Shown here piece after piece: positions 44,746-52,947 of a stretch of DNA of 64,000 bases. The position numbers and the translations under genes were made by a program. The stretch comes from Sphingobium sp. EP60837 (lineage in GTDB: Bacteria; Pseudomonadota; Alphaproteobacteria; Sphingomonadales; Sphingomonadaceae): assembly GCF_001658005.1 (NCBI RefSeq), contig NZ_CP015986.1, forward strand, positions 1,923,501-1,987,500, read 5' to 3'. The notes under the pieces were generated by a model that saw only the letters and a list, made by a program, of their open reading frames with translations, was not told the DNA's origin and made no database searches. Every line of letters begins with the position of its first letter. Position 1 is the stretch's first letter.

Positions 44746-45576
44746 ATGCACGGCGACCTCATCAACTGGTTCGTGCCGCTCGCCGCCATGCTGGGCGCGG
44801 GGCTTTTCGCGGGTTTCGCGGCTGGCATCTTCGGCATCGGGGGCGGCTTCGTCGTGGTGCCGGCGCTGTTCGTGGTGCTGCCCTTGCTGGGCGGCACGCA
44901 TGAAGCGGTCGCCCATGTCGCCATCGGCACGTCGGCCGCCACGATCATCGTCACGTCGATCCGTTCCTTGCTCGCTCATGCCAAGCGCGGCGCGGTGGAG
45001 TTCGAAGTGCTGAGGGCGTGGGCGCCGTGGATCATATTGGGTGACGGGGTAGGGGTGTTGCTGGCGGGGCATGTGGACGGCCGCGTGCTGACGATTATCT
45101 TCGCGTCGGGCGTCTTCCTCATGTCCTTGAATTTCCTGCTGCCCAAGGTCGGCGGCAAGGTGATCAGCGACGAAATGCCTTCCGGCATCGCCCGCGTCGG
45201 CATCGCCGGGGGCCTGGGCACTTTCTCCGCGCTGCTCGGCATCGGCGGCGGCACGATCGCCATCATGGTGATGACCCTGTGCGGCCGTTCCATTCATCGC
45301 GCCATCGCGACCGCGTCGGGCATCGGTACGCTGATCGCCATTCCCAGCGCCATCGGCTTCGCGCTGATCGGGCTTAAGGAAACGGGCCTGCCCTGGGGGT
45401 CGCTCGGCTTCGTCAACATGCCGGCTACGCTGGCGATCGCCTCCATGTCGATCCTCACCGCGCCGCTCGGCGTTGCCGCCGCGCACAGCCTGCCCGCCAA
45501 TCTGCTGAAGCGGATATTCGGCATCTATCTCGTGATCATCGCCTGCATCATGTTCCGCAACGCGATCCACATGTGA
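44746..45576 (+). CDS. TSUP (TauE/SafE) family sulfite/organic-anion exporter
   Basis: A 276-residue membrane protein with about eight TM helices and the internal repeat typical of TauE/SafE: first GFAAGIFGIGGGFVVVPALF, second GLGTFSALLGIGGGTIAIMVM. These G-x-G-GGG motifs mark both halves. ATG 44746 follows a purine-rich AGGGGGG. TSUP members export sulfite, sulfoacetate or other anions; the substrate is not visible here. Confidence 0.9.
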   Translation: MHGDLINWFVPLAAMLGAGLFAGFAAGIFGIGGGFVVVPALFVVLPLLGGTHEAVAHVAIGTSAATIIVTSIRSLLAHAKRGAVEFEVLRAWAPWIILGDGVGVLLAGHVDGRVLTIIFASGVFLMSLNFLLPKVGGKVISDEMPSGIARVGIAGGLGTFSALLGIGGGTIAIMVMTLCGRSIHRAIATASGIGTLIAIPSAIGFALIGLKETGLPWGSLGFVNMPATLAIASMSILTAPLGVAAAHSLPANLLKRIFGIYLVIIACIMFRNAIHM

Positions 45577-45579
45577 TCG

Positions 45580-46782
45580 TCAATCGGCGTCAGGATTGCG
45601 GAAATTCAGGCGGCGCGTGACGGTATAATCCAGCACGCCGACCAGGAAATAGCTGATCCACTGCTTGATCAGCGTCAGCACGCCGCGTTGGGCCTTATAG
45701 CTTTCGAGCGTCACTTGCCGGCTCTCGCCCGCGCGGCGGCTGATGAAGTCCCGCGCTTCCTGCGCCAAAGCCTTGTCCTCGATCCGCAGCATGATCTCCA
45801 GGTTCAGGAACAGACTGCGCATGTCGAAATTGGCTGACCCGATGAAGACCGCATCGTCGATGACGATCAGCTTCATGTGCAGCTTGCAGGTCTGATATTC
45901 CCAAATCTCCACCCCACGCCGGAGCAGCGGGCCGTAGAGCAGCCGCGCCGCGGCCACGGTCGCGCCATTGTCGGATCGCGACGGCAGGATCAGCCGCGCG
46001 CCTTGCCGCTTCGCTGCCCGCGCGATGCGCTTCAACATGCCGCGTCCGGGCGAGAAATAAGCCGCCACCATGTCCACCCGGCTGGCCTTTTCGAGATCAT
46101 GCTTCACCACCTGCGCCCAGGGGCTCAGTCGCCGGGTCGGCCCGCCGATCAGCCAGCGCATCGGATCGGCTGGATCGTGATGCAGGGAAGGATGCCAGTG
46201 CCGCACCATCCGCCGCAGCGTGCGGAAACGCTGCCGCTTGGTGGAGACCCATCGCCACAGTTGCCCGAACCAGGTGCTCATCGCCCCCACCTGCGGTCCT
46301 TCGAGGATCAGCCCCAGGTCCACCCAGGCGTCATCCTCCGGCAATCCGAAATAGGCATCCTCGACATTGAAGCCGCCCAGCAGCAGCCGCCGGTCGTCGG
46401 CGATGGTCATCTTCTGATGGTTGCGGATCAGGTAGCGCGTCGATCGGCGCGCGCCGAAACGCCCGAAATGACCGCCCGCCTTGAGCAGCGGATCGAAGAA
46501 GGCCGCTGGTGTATCCGCCGATCCGAAAGCGTCGATCATCAGTGTCACCGCGACGCCGCGCCCGCGCGCCGCCACCAGCCGGTCGAGCACCATCCGCCCG
46601 CTCTCATCATCGGCGAAGATATAATAATAGAGCTTCAGACTGTCCGTGGCGCCGTCAATCAGCCCGATCAGGGCCTCGCGCAGTGCCGGGCCATTTTCGA
46701 TCACTCTCAGCCGATTGGCCCCGATGGACAGGCTGATCCCGGCCTCTTCACGCTTCGCTGTGGACTGCCGGTGGGTCGCCAT
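45580..46782 (-). CDS. Phospholipase D-type cardiolipin synthase
   Basis: A 400-residue protein with two HKD motifs: [18 protein letters not shown] and [19 protein letters not shown]. The [21 protein letters not shown] segment and the [21 protein letters not shown] region are usual for ClsA/ClsB-like enzymes that join phosphatidylglycerol units. There are no clear N-terminal TM helices, so it is nearer ClsB. I start at ATG 46782; a GTG at 46818 adds twelve residues without a ribosome binding site. It is divergent from rpoZ. Confidence 0.87.
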   Translation of the reverse strand: MATHRQSTAKREEAGISLSIGANRLRVIENGPALREALIGLIDGATDSLKLYYYIFADDESGRMVLDRLVAARGRGVAVTLMIDAFGSADTPAAFFDPLLKAGGHFGRFGARRSTRYLIRNHQKMTIADDRRLLLGGFNVEDAYFGLPEDDAWVDLGLILEGPQVGAMSTWFGQLWRWVSTKRQRFRTLRRMVRHWHPSLHHDPADPMRWLIGGPTRRLSPWAQVVKHDLEKASRVDMVAAYFSPGRGMLKRIARAAKRQGARLILPSRSDNGATVAAARLLYGPLLRRGVEIWEYQTCKLHMKLIVIDDAVFIGSANFDMRSLFLNLEIMLRIEDKALAQEARDFISRRAGESRQVTLESYKAQRGVLTLIKQWISYFLVGVLDYTVTRRLNFRNPDAD

Positions 46783-46905
46783 ATCCCGTTCATGCCCCCA
46801 ATTGTCGCGCCGCGCCACGGCTTTATGGGCTTTTCATTGACTCTCGGGGACGCCGCTGTTAGGCGCGGGCCTCACGATTTTCATTCCTTTGTCAGGAGCG
46901 CCCGT

Positions 46906-47250
46906 TTGGCCCGCGTTACCGTCGAAGATTGCGTCGACAAGGTTACCAATCGCTTTGATCTCGTCCTTCTTGCGGCGCAGCGCGCCCGTGAGATTTCTGG
47001 CGGGGCCGAACTGACGCTGGACCGCGACCGCGATAAAAACCCCGTCGTCGCCCTGCGCGAGATCGCTGAAGAAACGGTCCTCCCGGCGGATCTTCATGAT
47101 TCGCTTGTTGGTTCGCTGCAGAAGGTGCAGATCGACGATGACGACACGCCCGACGAAATCGGTTCGATCGCCCAGTCGGCGGAGGCCCTGCGCCTGACCG
47201 CCGCCGCCCCGCCGCGCAACCAGAATGTCGGCGGCGACTACGACGGCTGA
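46906..47250 (+). CDS. rpoZ: RNA polymerase omega subunit (TTG start)
   Basis: A 114-residue subunit that wraps the beta' C-terminus and aids core assembly. [30 protein letters not shown] is diagnostic. The only start consistent with the family is TTG 46906, which has CAGGAG ten bases upstream. The C-terminal tail is acidic, then Ala/Pro rich. It is not followed by a spoT/relA gene here; the nearest downstream gene is on the other strand. Confidence 0.94.
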   Translation: MARVTVEDCVDKVTNRFDLVLLAAQRAREISGGAELTLDRDRDKNPVVALREIAEETVLPADLHDSLVGSLQKVQIDDDDTPDEIGSIAQSAEALRLTAAAPPRNQNVGGDYDG

Positions 47251-47353
47251 TCACTAACATCGGTTTGGAGAGGGAATGGGGCTCGGCCTGCGCAAGCAGG
47301 ACCGGGCCTCGATCCGTTTTGGGGCGCCATGAAGAGGACGCCCACTGCTTTGT

Positions 47354-47381
47354 CTCCCCGGCTCAAGCCCAGGGTGACGGA
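47354..47381. repeat. Dispersed repeat, family B
   Basis: CTCCCCGGCTCAAGCCCAGG then GTGACGG. The same core occurs in inverted pairs at 48707-48793. It lies in the gap between rpoZ and the DnaQ-like gene, which shows no gene in 47251-47413. Confidence 0.65.
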
Positions 47382-47413
47382 TCATGAGCGCCGCTGTAAC
47401 GCGGATTGCTCCG

Positions 47414-47860
47414 TTAATTTCCCAAACAAAAATCCCGCAACGCGCGCGCATCATGCAGCGCATTGTGCGGAATACGGCTGTTCGCCGCCGCACTGAAGCC
47501 CGCCGCGTTTACCAGCTGCAACTGCAGCCCGTTCATATCCACCATCTGTCCCGGCCCCGTCACCAGCAGCGCGCAGAAATGCGCCAGATCCTCCGGCCAA
47601 TCCGCCACGATGACAGGATCGGGATCGCCCGCCAGATAGTCGGCGAGGTGATGCGCCGCCTCGACCCGGCTTAGCTCCATGTCGATCCCCGGCGGAACAT
47701 GGCGCAGATAGGGGATCACGTTGCGCTGGACCCAGCCATGCGGCTCCTCCGCCAGCGGCAGCGACACGTAAAATTCATCGTCGCCAAATTCCGGCACCAG
47801 CGCGACGCTGATCAGCGCGCCCGCAAATCCGTTGAATTCGGTGTCGAGGAAATAACGCAT
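47414..47860 (-). CDS. DnaQ-like 3'-5' exonuclease domain protein
   Basis: A 148-residue single-domain nuclease of the DEDDh group: MRYFLDTEFNGF carries the first Asp and Glu, VIVADWPEDLAHF the second Asp, and IPHNALHDARAL the His and last Asp. The size and the FLDTEFNG opening match the small bacterial exoribonuclease-like family. The start at ATG 47860 is supported by the motif directly after it; the open frame extends further upstream without function. Substrate unknown. Confidence 0.84.
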   Translation of the reverse strand: MRYFLDTEFNGFAGALISVALVPEFGDDEFYVSLPLAEEPHGWVQRNVIPYLRHVPPGIDMELSRVEAAHHLADYLAGDPDPVIVADWPEDLAHFCALLVTGPGQMVDMNGLQLQLVNAAGFSAAANSRIPHNALHDARALRDFCLGN

Positions 47861-47993
47861 TGGGAAAATGACTGCCTGGCTGGTCGGGGGAAGGGCTGGC
47901 CCGCGAGATAGGGGCCTATACTCACTTGCGCCAGAAAATTTGCGTGCGCCCCGGCAAGCTGTCATGCGCCTGTGACCAAGGAAGGACCTCATA

Positions 47994-48665
47994 GTGACGC
48001 CGCGCGAACTCATCGACACCGCCCCTGTGCCGGGCGGACAGGAATTGAAGCTCTACCGCCGCGGGGCCGATCACATGATCGTCCTCGACCGCAATGAACT
48101 GATGAGCAGCCGCATGAGCGGATCGGAAAAGGCGCTCGCCGTCATGACGTTGGAGCGCCTCAAGGGGCGCAAGGACCCGCATTTGCTGATCGGCGGCTAT
48201 GGCATGGGCTTCACGCTGCGCGCCGCCTTGGCCGAACTGGGGCAGGGCGGCCGCGTCACGCTCGTTGAGCTGGTGCCCAAGATCATCGCCTGGGCGCGCG
48301 GGCCGATGGCGGAGCTTGCCGCAGGCTGTCTCGACGATCCTCGCGTACGGCTGATCGAAGGCGATGTGGCGGCCGAAATCGCCTCGGCGCGCGGCAGCTA
48401 TGACGCGATCCTGCTCGACGTCGATAACGGCCCGGACGGCCTGACCGCCCCCGCCAACGACCGGCTCTATTCGGCCGGTGGCCTCGCCATCGCGAAGGCC
48501 GCGCTGAAGCCCGGCGGCATCCTCGCCATCTGGTCCGCCGCCCCGGACGCCGCCTTCACCCGCCGCCTGCGCGATGCCGGTTTCCTAGTCGATGAAGTAG
48601 CGGTCAAGGCGCGCGACAATGGCAAGGGCCCCCGCCATGTCATCTGGTTCGCGCAAAAACGCTGA
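47994..48665 (+). CDS. Spermidine synthase-like class I methyltransferase-fold protein
   Basis: A 223-residue protein starting at GTG 47994 with GGAAGGAC about eight bases upstream. Segments: LIGGYGMGFTLRAAL (motif I glycine loop), VTLVELVPKIIAWARG (acidic second motif), VRLIEGDVAAEI and YDAILLDVDNGPDGLT. The pattern is that of SpeE-like proteins, but the N-terminal tetramerisation part of true spermidine synthases is short, so substrate assignment is uncertain. It stands alone. Confidence 0.78.
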   Translation: MTPRELIDTAPVPGGQELKLYRRGADHMIVLDRNELMSSRMSGSEKALAVMTLERLKGRKDPHLLIGGYGMGFTLRAALAELGQGGRVTLVELVPKIIAWARGPMAELAAGCLDDPRVRLIEGDVAAEIASARGSYDAILLDVDNGPDGLTAPANDRLYSAGGLAIAKAALKPGGILAIWSAAPDAAFTRRLRDAGFLVDEVAVKARDNGKGPRHVIWFAQKR

Positions 48666-48706
48666 CCGGCCTCCGTTCGAAGCGAACGAACTTGATCACC
48701 TAATCT

Positions 48707-48793
48707 CGTCACCCCGGACTTGATCCGGGGTCCCGCTTCCTTACGCTATCCAATTTTAAAATAGCGCGACCCCGGCTCAAGCCCGAGGTGACG
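48707..48793. repeat. MITE-like hairpin formed by two inverted family B repeats
   Basis: Arm one, CGTCACCCCGGACTTGATCC plus GGGGTC (48707-48732), pairs with arm two, GACCCCGGCTCAAGCCCGAG plus GTGACG (48768-48793), with few mismatches. Nested inside, CGCTAT (48744-48749) pairs with ATAGCG (48761-48766) around an AT-rich tip. The element is 87 bases long and lies between convergent genes. Confidence 0.75.
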
Positions 48794-48796
48794 GAG

Positions 48797-49504
48797 CTAA
48801 AGGCCGCTCACCCCCACCTCACATTCCGGCAAAGCCCAATCCACCGCCCCGCGCCCTTTCGCTTCCAGAAAGGCGTTGGCCTTCGAAAAATGCCGGCACC
48901 CCAAAAAGCCGTTATGCGCAGACAGCGGCGAAGGATGCGCCGCCTTCAGCACCAGATGCCGCGTCTCATCGACAAATGCCGCCTTGCGCTGGGCATAGGC
49001 ACCCCACAGCAGGAACACGACCGGCTCCGCCTGGCTGTTGACCAGCCGGATGATCGCGTCGGTAAACTCTTCCCAGCCCCGCTTCTGATGCGATGCCGCC
49101 CGGCCCATCTCCACCGTCAGCACGCTGTTCAGCAGCAGCACCCCCTGCTGCGCCCAATGCTCCAGAAATCCATGGCGCGGCGGCGTGAGGCCCAGGTCGC
49201 TCTTCAATTCCTTGTAGATATTGACCAGCGACGGGGGCGTCCGCACCCCCGGCTGCACGCTGAAGCACAGGCCATGCGCCTGCCCCTCGCCATGATAGGG
49301 GTCCTGCCCCAATATCACGACCTTTACCTTGTCGAGCGGCGTCAGGTCGAGCGCGCGGAAATATTCGCTGCCCTTGGGGAAGATGCGTTTTCCCGACGCT
49401 TTCTCCTCCGCCAGAAACTGCTTGAGCGCCTGCATGTAGGGGCGGTCGAATTCCTCGCGCAGCGGCGCGCGCCAGCTTTCGTCTAGCTTGATCATTGCGG
49501 TCAT
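48797..49504 (-). CDS. ung: Uracil-DNA glycosylase, family 1
   Basis: A 235-residue repair enzyme that removes uracil from DNA. Catalytic motif [20 protein letters not shown] (general-base Asp), uracil-binding [10 protein letters not shown], and the DNA-intercalating loop [20 protein letters not shown]. Length and motifs are standard for family 1. The ATG at 49504 or the one at 49495 could start it. Confidence 0.96.
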   Translation of the reverse strand: MTAMIKLDESWRAPLREEFDRPYMQALKQFLAEEKASGKRIFPKGSEYFRALDLTPLDKVKVVILGQDPYHGEGQAHGLCFSVQPGVRTPPSLVNIYKELKSDLGLTPPRHGFLEHWAQQGVLLLNSVLTVEMGRAASHQKRGWEEFTDAIIRLVNSQAEPVVFLLWGAYAQRKAAFVDETRHLVLKAAHPSPLSAHNGFLGCRHFSKANAFLEAKGRGAVDWALPECEVGVSGL

Positions 49505-49591
49505 GCCGGGCGTGATGACGCTGTCGGCGCAACCCTGTCAACCCGCGCAAACAGCCTTGCTCCGGCCGCGCGAATCGGGGAAAGAAGGTTC

Positions 49592-50563
49592 ATGCCGCGT
49601 TTTTCTTTCACTGCCGCCTTTCTGGCGGGCCTTGGCCTGTTTCTGGCGCCCCTGCCTACGGCCGATGCTTTCGGTCCCAAGCCCAATATGGTGCAGCAGA
49701 CCGCGCAGTCGCGGCTGCTTGGCGAATTTGCCCGCTTTGCGACGCTGAGCGACGGCACGGTCGGCATCGCGGTACGCGACCTGAACAACGGGGAGACGCT
49801 TCAGCTCAACGGCGATACGCTCTTTCCCATGGCCAGCACCTATAAGGTCGCGGTGGCGGGCAAGATTTTGTCGCTCGCCGATGCGGGCACGCTGCGCTTC
49901 GATGAAAAACTCGCGCGCCTGGGCACGCCGCTGACCGTCACGATGCTGCTCGACCTCATGCTGACGCGCAGCGATAATGAAGCGACCGATGCGCTGGTCG
50001 CACGCGCGGGCGGTCCGCAGGCCGTCAATGGCTGGCTCCAATCGATCGGCATTCGCGGCCAACGGGTGGACAGCAACACGGCCCAGCTTCTCGCCCGCGC
50101 CAAGCTCGGCGGCGGGTCGGCGGGCGATGAGGCGGAAAGCACGCTGTCCTCACGCCTGCGGGACGCGCGCGACATGCCCAACATCGCCTTCGCTGCGGAC
50201 CCGCGCGATACCTCGACGCCCCGCGCAATGAACGACCTTCTCTCCGCCATCCAGCATGGCAAGGCGCTGAAGGGCGCCAGCACCGCCATGCTGCTGGGCA
50301 TCATGTCCCGCTGCAAGACCGGCAAGGCGCGTCTGGTCGGCATGCTCCCGCCCGGAACGCCGGTCGCGCACAAGACCGGGACGCTCAACGGCCTTGGCAA
50401 TGACACGGGGATCATCACGCTACCGGACGGGCGGATGATCGCCATTTCGGTGTTCGTCATGAAGGATCATCGCGGTCACGCTGCCCGCGACCGCATCATG
50501 GCGGAAGTGGCGCGCGCCGCTTACGACTATTTCCTCTTCGCTCCCGATTTGCGCACGGCCTGA
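49592..50563 (+). CDS. Class A beta-lactamase-fold serine hydrolase lacking Glu166
   Basis: A 323-residue exported protein. AAGAAGG precedes ATG 49592, and a signal peptide ends near PTADA. Active-site motifs: S-x-x-K at Ser82-Lys85 (MASTYK), S-D-N at 127-129 (LTRSDNEATD), K-T-G at 261-263 (AHKTGTL). The omega-loop end is recognisable (MPNIAFAADPRDTSTP), with Asn197 matching Ambler Asn170. Counting back, the position of the deacylating Glu166 is Arg193, and the loop before it is about 30 residues longer than in TEM. Without Glu166, hydrolysis would be slow unless Glu180 or Glu182 substitutes. It may be a penicillin-binding or esterase-like relative. Confidence 0.85.
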   Translation: MPRFSFTAAFLAGLGLFLAPLPTADAFGPKPNMVQQTAQSRLLGEFARFATLSDGTVGIAVRDLNNGETLQLNGDTLFPMASTYKVAVAGKILSLADAGTLRFDEKLARLGTPLTVTMLLDLMLTRSDNEATDALVARAGGPQAVNGWLQSIGIRGQRVDSNTAQLLARAKLGGGSAGDEAESTLSSRLRDARDMPNIAFAADPRDTSTPRAMNDLLSAIQHGKALKGASTAMLLGIMSRCKTGKARLVGMLPPGTPVAHKTGTLNGLGNDTGIITLPDGRMIAISVFVMKDHRGHAARDRIMAEVARAAYDYFLFAPDLRTA

Positions 50564-50621
50564 CGCATCCCCCTTAACTCGGACCGAGCCCAGCCCTAGC
50601 TCTGTCGGCCCGGAGGGGGAG

Positions 50622-50990
50622 ATGATGAGCGATATTGCGGCGTTCAGCGAATTCTGGCCCTATTATCTGCAGGAACATGCCCGTCCTGCTACGCGGGCGC
50701 TGCATTATGCCGGGACCAGCATGGTTATCCTGTTGCTGGCGGCGCTCCCCCTAACCGGCCGTTGGTGGATCATTCCCGCCCTGCCGTTCGCCGGCTACGG
50801 TTTCGCCTGGATCGGCCATGGTTTGATCGAACGGAACCGGCCCGCCACCTTCCGTCATCCGTTCTGGTCGCTTCGCGCGGACTTTCGCATGTGGTTCCGT
50901 TTTCTCACCGGCCGCATGGGCCGCGAATTGGCTCGGGCGGGGGTGCGGCGCGATGGATCGGTCGATCCGCAGATGCGGCGGCATCTCTGA
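50622..50990 (+). CDS. DUF962/Mpo1-like membrane protein
   Basis: A 122-residue protein: FWPYYLQEHARPATRALHYAGTSMVILLL, then ALPFAGYGFAWIGHGLIERNRPATFRHPFWSLRADFRMW. The invariant HYAGT, WIGHxxxERNRPATF and HP motifs define the Mpo1/DUF962 family; the yeast member is an Fe(II) dioxygenase that shortens 2-hydroxy fatty acids in phytosphingosine breakdown. That is notable in a probable sphingolipid-containing genus. Two or three TM helices. GGAGGGGG lies upstream of ATG 50622. Confidence 0.88.
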   Translation: MMSDIAAFSEFWPYYLQEHARPATRALHYAGTSMVILLLAALPLTGRWWIIPALPFAGYGFAWIGHGLIERNRPATFRHPFWSLRADFRMWFRFLTGRMGRELARAGVRRDGSVDPQMRRHL

Positions 50991-51038
50991 CGCGCCCATG
51001 ACTTGACCGCTTCGGCGGCTCTGTCACAAGAGGCGGCG

Positions 51039-52109
51039 ATGGCCCTTACCGCCCACTTTTCCTGCTTGCCCGATACAGCTGAATTGGCGCCGCGCTGGCA
51101 GGCGCTGGAGGGGGCGTCCGATGCGTCCTTTTTCGTGGGATGGACCTGGACTGGCAGCTGGCTGGAAAGCTACGGCGTTCGACCCGATCTCCTGACGGTC
51201 ACGGATGAGGAGGGGAAAGACGTCGCCCTTGCGCTTATCGGTCACGCGATGCAGCCCCGCCTGCTTGGCCGCTGCGCGACGCTTTCGCTCAACCAGTCGG
51301 GCGACCCCGCCGCTGATCGTCCCTATGTCGAATATAATGGCCTGCTCACCGCGACCGGCAGGGAAGGGCGAGCGGCCCAGGCTTTCCACGCCGCACTCCT
51401 CCGCCGTGCCGACTGGCGCGCCTTGCGCGTCAGCGGCATCGCGCCGAATTCGCCCTTGCTCAGCCTGTCGCTGCGCCGCGCCACCCGCCTGGACCGCTCG
51501 CCCGTCTATCAGGTTGACCTCGACGCCGTGCGGGCTGCGGCGGGCGATTATCTCTCACTGCTCAGCGCCAACACCCGCAGCCAGATCCGGCGCGCGATCA
51601 AGGACCATGGCGGCATGCCCAACATCGCCGCCGCTCAAAGCGCTCCGGAGGCGGAAAGCTGGCTGGAGGACATGCGCGTCCTCAACGAGGGCCGCCACGA
51701 CGACAATGCCTGGGCCGACCCCGCCTTCCGCCGCTTCGTCGCCATCCTCGTAGAACGCGGCCGGGTGACTGGAGAAGTCGAATTGCTCCGCTTCACCGAT
51801 GATGGCGGCACAGTCGGGCTGCTCGTCAATTTCATCCATCGCGGCCAGGCGATGAACTATCAATCCGCCTTCGCCGCCCCGCGCACACCCAAGGACAAGC
51901 CGGGCCTGCTCTGCCACGCCGCAGCCGTCGCGCATTATGCCGATCGCCACCTCGGGCTCTACTCCCTGCTGGCAGGCAAGGACCGTTACAAACAAAGCCT
52001 CGCCACCCGCGAGGAAGCGCTGGAATGGTGGCAGATCGAACGCTTTTCACCCCGGCTCGAGGCCGAAGCGCTGCTCCGCCGCTTGGCTAAACGCCCAGCT
52101 TCCGCGTGA
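51039..52109 (+). CDS. BioF2-like GNAT acyltransferase (first copy)
   Basis: A 356-residue protein of the CelD/BioF2 acetyltransferase type: FFVGWTWTGSWLESYG, SANTRSQIRRAIKDHG (the basic helix before the GNAT core) and VGLLVNFIHRGQAMNYQSAF...LLCHAAAVAHYADRHLGLYSLLAGKDRYKQSLA. ATG 51039 is chosen because AAGAGG lies just upstream. Relatives act in polysaccharide and lipid pathways, or transfer amino acids in FemAB-like enzymes. Its last 23 bases overlap the convergent JmjC-like gene. Confidence 0.82.
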   Translation: MALTAHFSCLPDTAELAPRWQALEGASDASFFVGWTWTGSWLESYGVRPDLLTVTDEEGKDVALALIGHAMQPRLLGRCATLSLNQSGDPAADRPYVEYNGLLTATGREGRAAQAFHAALLRRADWRALRVSGIAPNSPLLSLSLRRATRLDRSPVYQVDLDAVRAAAGDYLSLLSANTRSQIRRAIKDHGGMPNIAAAQSAPEAESWLEDMRVLNEGRHDDNAWADPAFRRFVAILVERGRVTGEVELLRFTDDGGTVGLLVNFIHRGQAMNYQSAFAAPRTPKDKPGLLCHAAAVAHYADRHLGLYSLLAGKDRYKQSLATREEALEWWQIERFSPRLEAEALLRRLAKRPASA

Positions 52110-52947
52110 TGCGATAGGCCAGCCGCCGGACGCCCTGCCGCTCAGGCCGCGCCCCGATCCGCCCAGTCGGCAATCCCCGCCGCCGCATCAGCGCATTCAG
52201 GCCATGCAGTTCACTTTCCGCGACGCTCCGCTCCGAACGCCATGTCACAGACAGGCTGACCGACACCCCCGTGCCGTTCTCCACAAAATGCGGCGCTTTG
52301 ACCGGCACATGGATCGCATCGCCCGGCAGCAGCTTAACCGCCATCCCACGCCCGTGGAAATCCTCCCGCCACACAAGGTTCCGGTGCCCGCCCGCGTGAA
52401 ACGCCTCGCTCTGCAGCGCAGGCACCAATTCCTCGTCCCCCGCCGGAAAGACGGTCATCACCTTCTCGCCCCGGATCTGCAGCAGGATATTATGCTCCGG
52501 GTCCATGTGGAACGGCGTCACGCTACCCGGCGAGGACAGGAAGATGAACGCCTCCCGGTTCAGCATCGCCCCCGTCCGCGCCTCGACCAGCGGCGCCAGT
52601 TCGGCAAGCGCCGCGTCCAGCAGCGCGCCATAGGCCGCGTCCCGCTCGACATTCTTCAGCACCGCCCAGCTGCCATTGGTCTCGATCGTCCGGATCGTCT
52701 CGCCCAGGCTCAGCCCGTTGGATGGCGTATCCTCCGGCCGCACGCCCAGCGGCAGCTTGCCCAGATTATATTCGACGGACGCGGCGGGCATCCGCTCCGC
52801 CAAGCCGGCGAGCGCCTCGATCGACAGCAGCGGATGCCCCGCCAGCCCGTGCGACAGCTTCGCCGCCTCATCGGGATAAACGGCCGCGAACACGCCCCGC
52901 GCCTCGTCGGGGAAAATCTGCGCCGCGATCGGCGAATGGGCAGTCAT
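52087..52947 (-). CDS. JmjC/cupin-8-like Fe(II) oxygenase domain protein
   Basis: A 286-residue protein with the 2-oxoglutarate oxygenase metal triad: H-x-D in TPFHMDPEHN and the distal His in HVPVKAPHFVENG. Supporting segments: FIFLSSPGSVTPFHMD, ILLQIRGEKVMTVFPAGDEE, AVKLLPGDAIHVPV. It is probably a hydroxylase of a protein or small molecule. ATG 52947 overlaps the stop of the upstream GNAT gene by four bases, so the two are translationally coupled. Confidence 0.85.
   Translation of the reverse strand: MTAHSPIAAQIFPDEARGVFAAVYPDEAAKLSHGLAGHPLLSIEALAGLAERMPAASVEYNLGKLPLGVRPEDTPSNGLSLGETIRTIETNGSWAVLKNVERDAAYGALLDAALAELAPLVEARTGAMLNREAFIFLSSPGSVTPFHMDPEHNILLQIRGEKVMTVFPAGDEELVPALQSEAFHAGGHRNLVWREDFHGRGMAVKLLPGDAIHVPVKAPHFVENGTGVSVSLSVTWRSERSVAESELHGLNALMRRRGLPTGRIGARPERQGVRRLAYRITRKLGV

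Noticed and set aside
45877..46905. The long upstream extension of the rpoZ frame.
   Set aside because: It is antisense to the cardiolipin synthase; the real protein begins at the TTG with a ribosome binding site.
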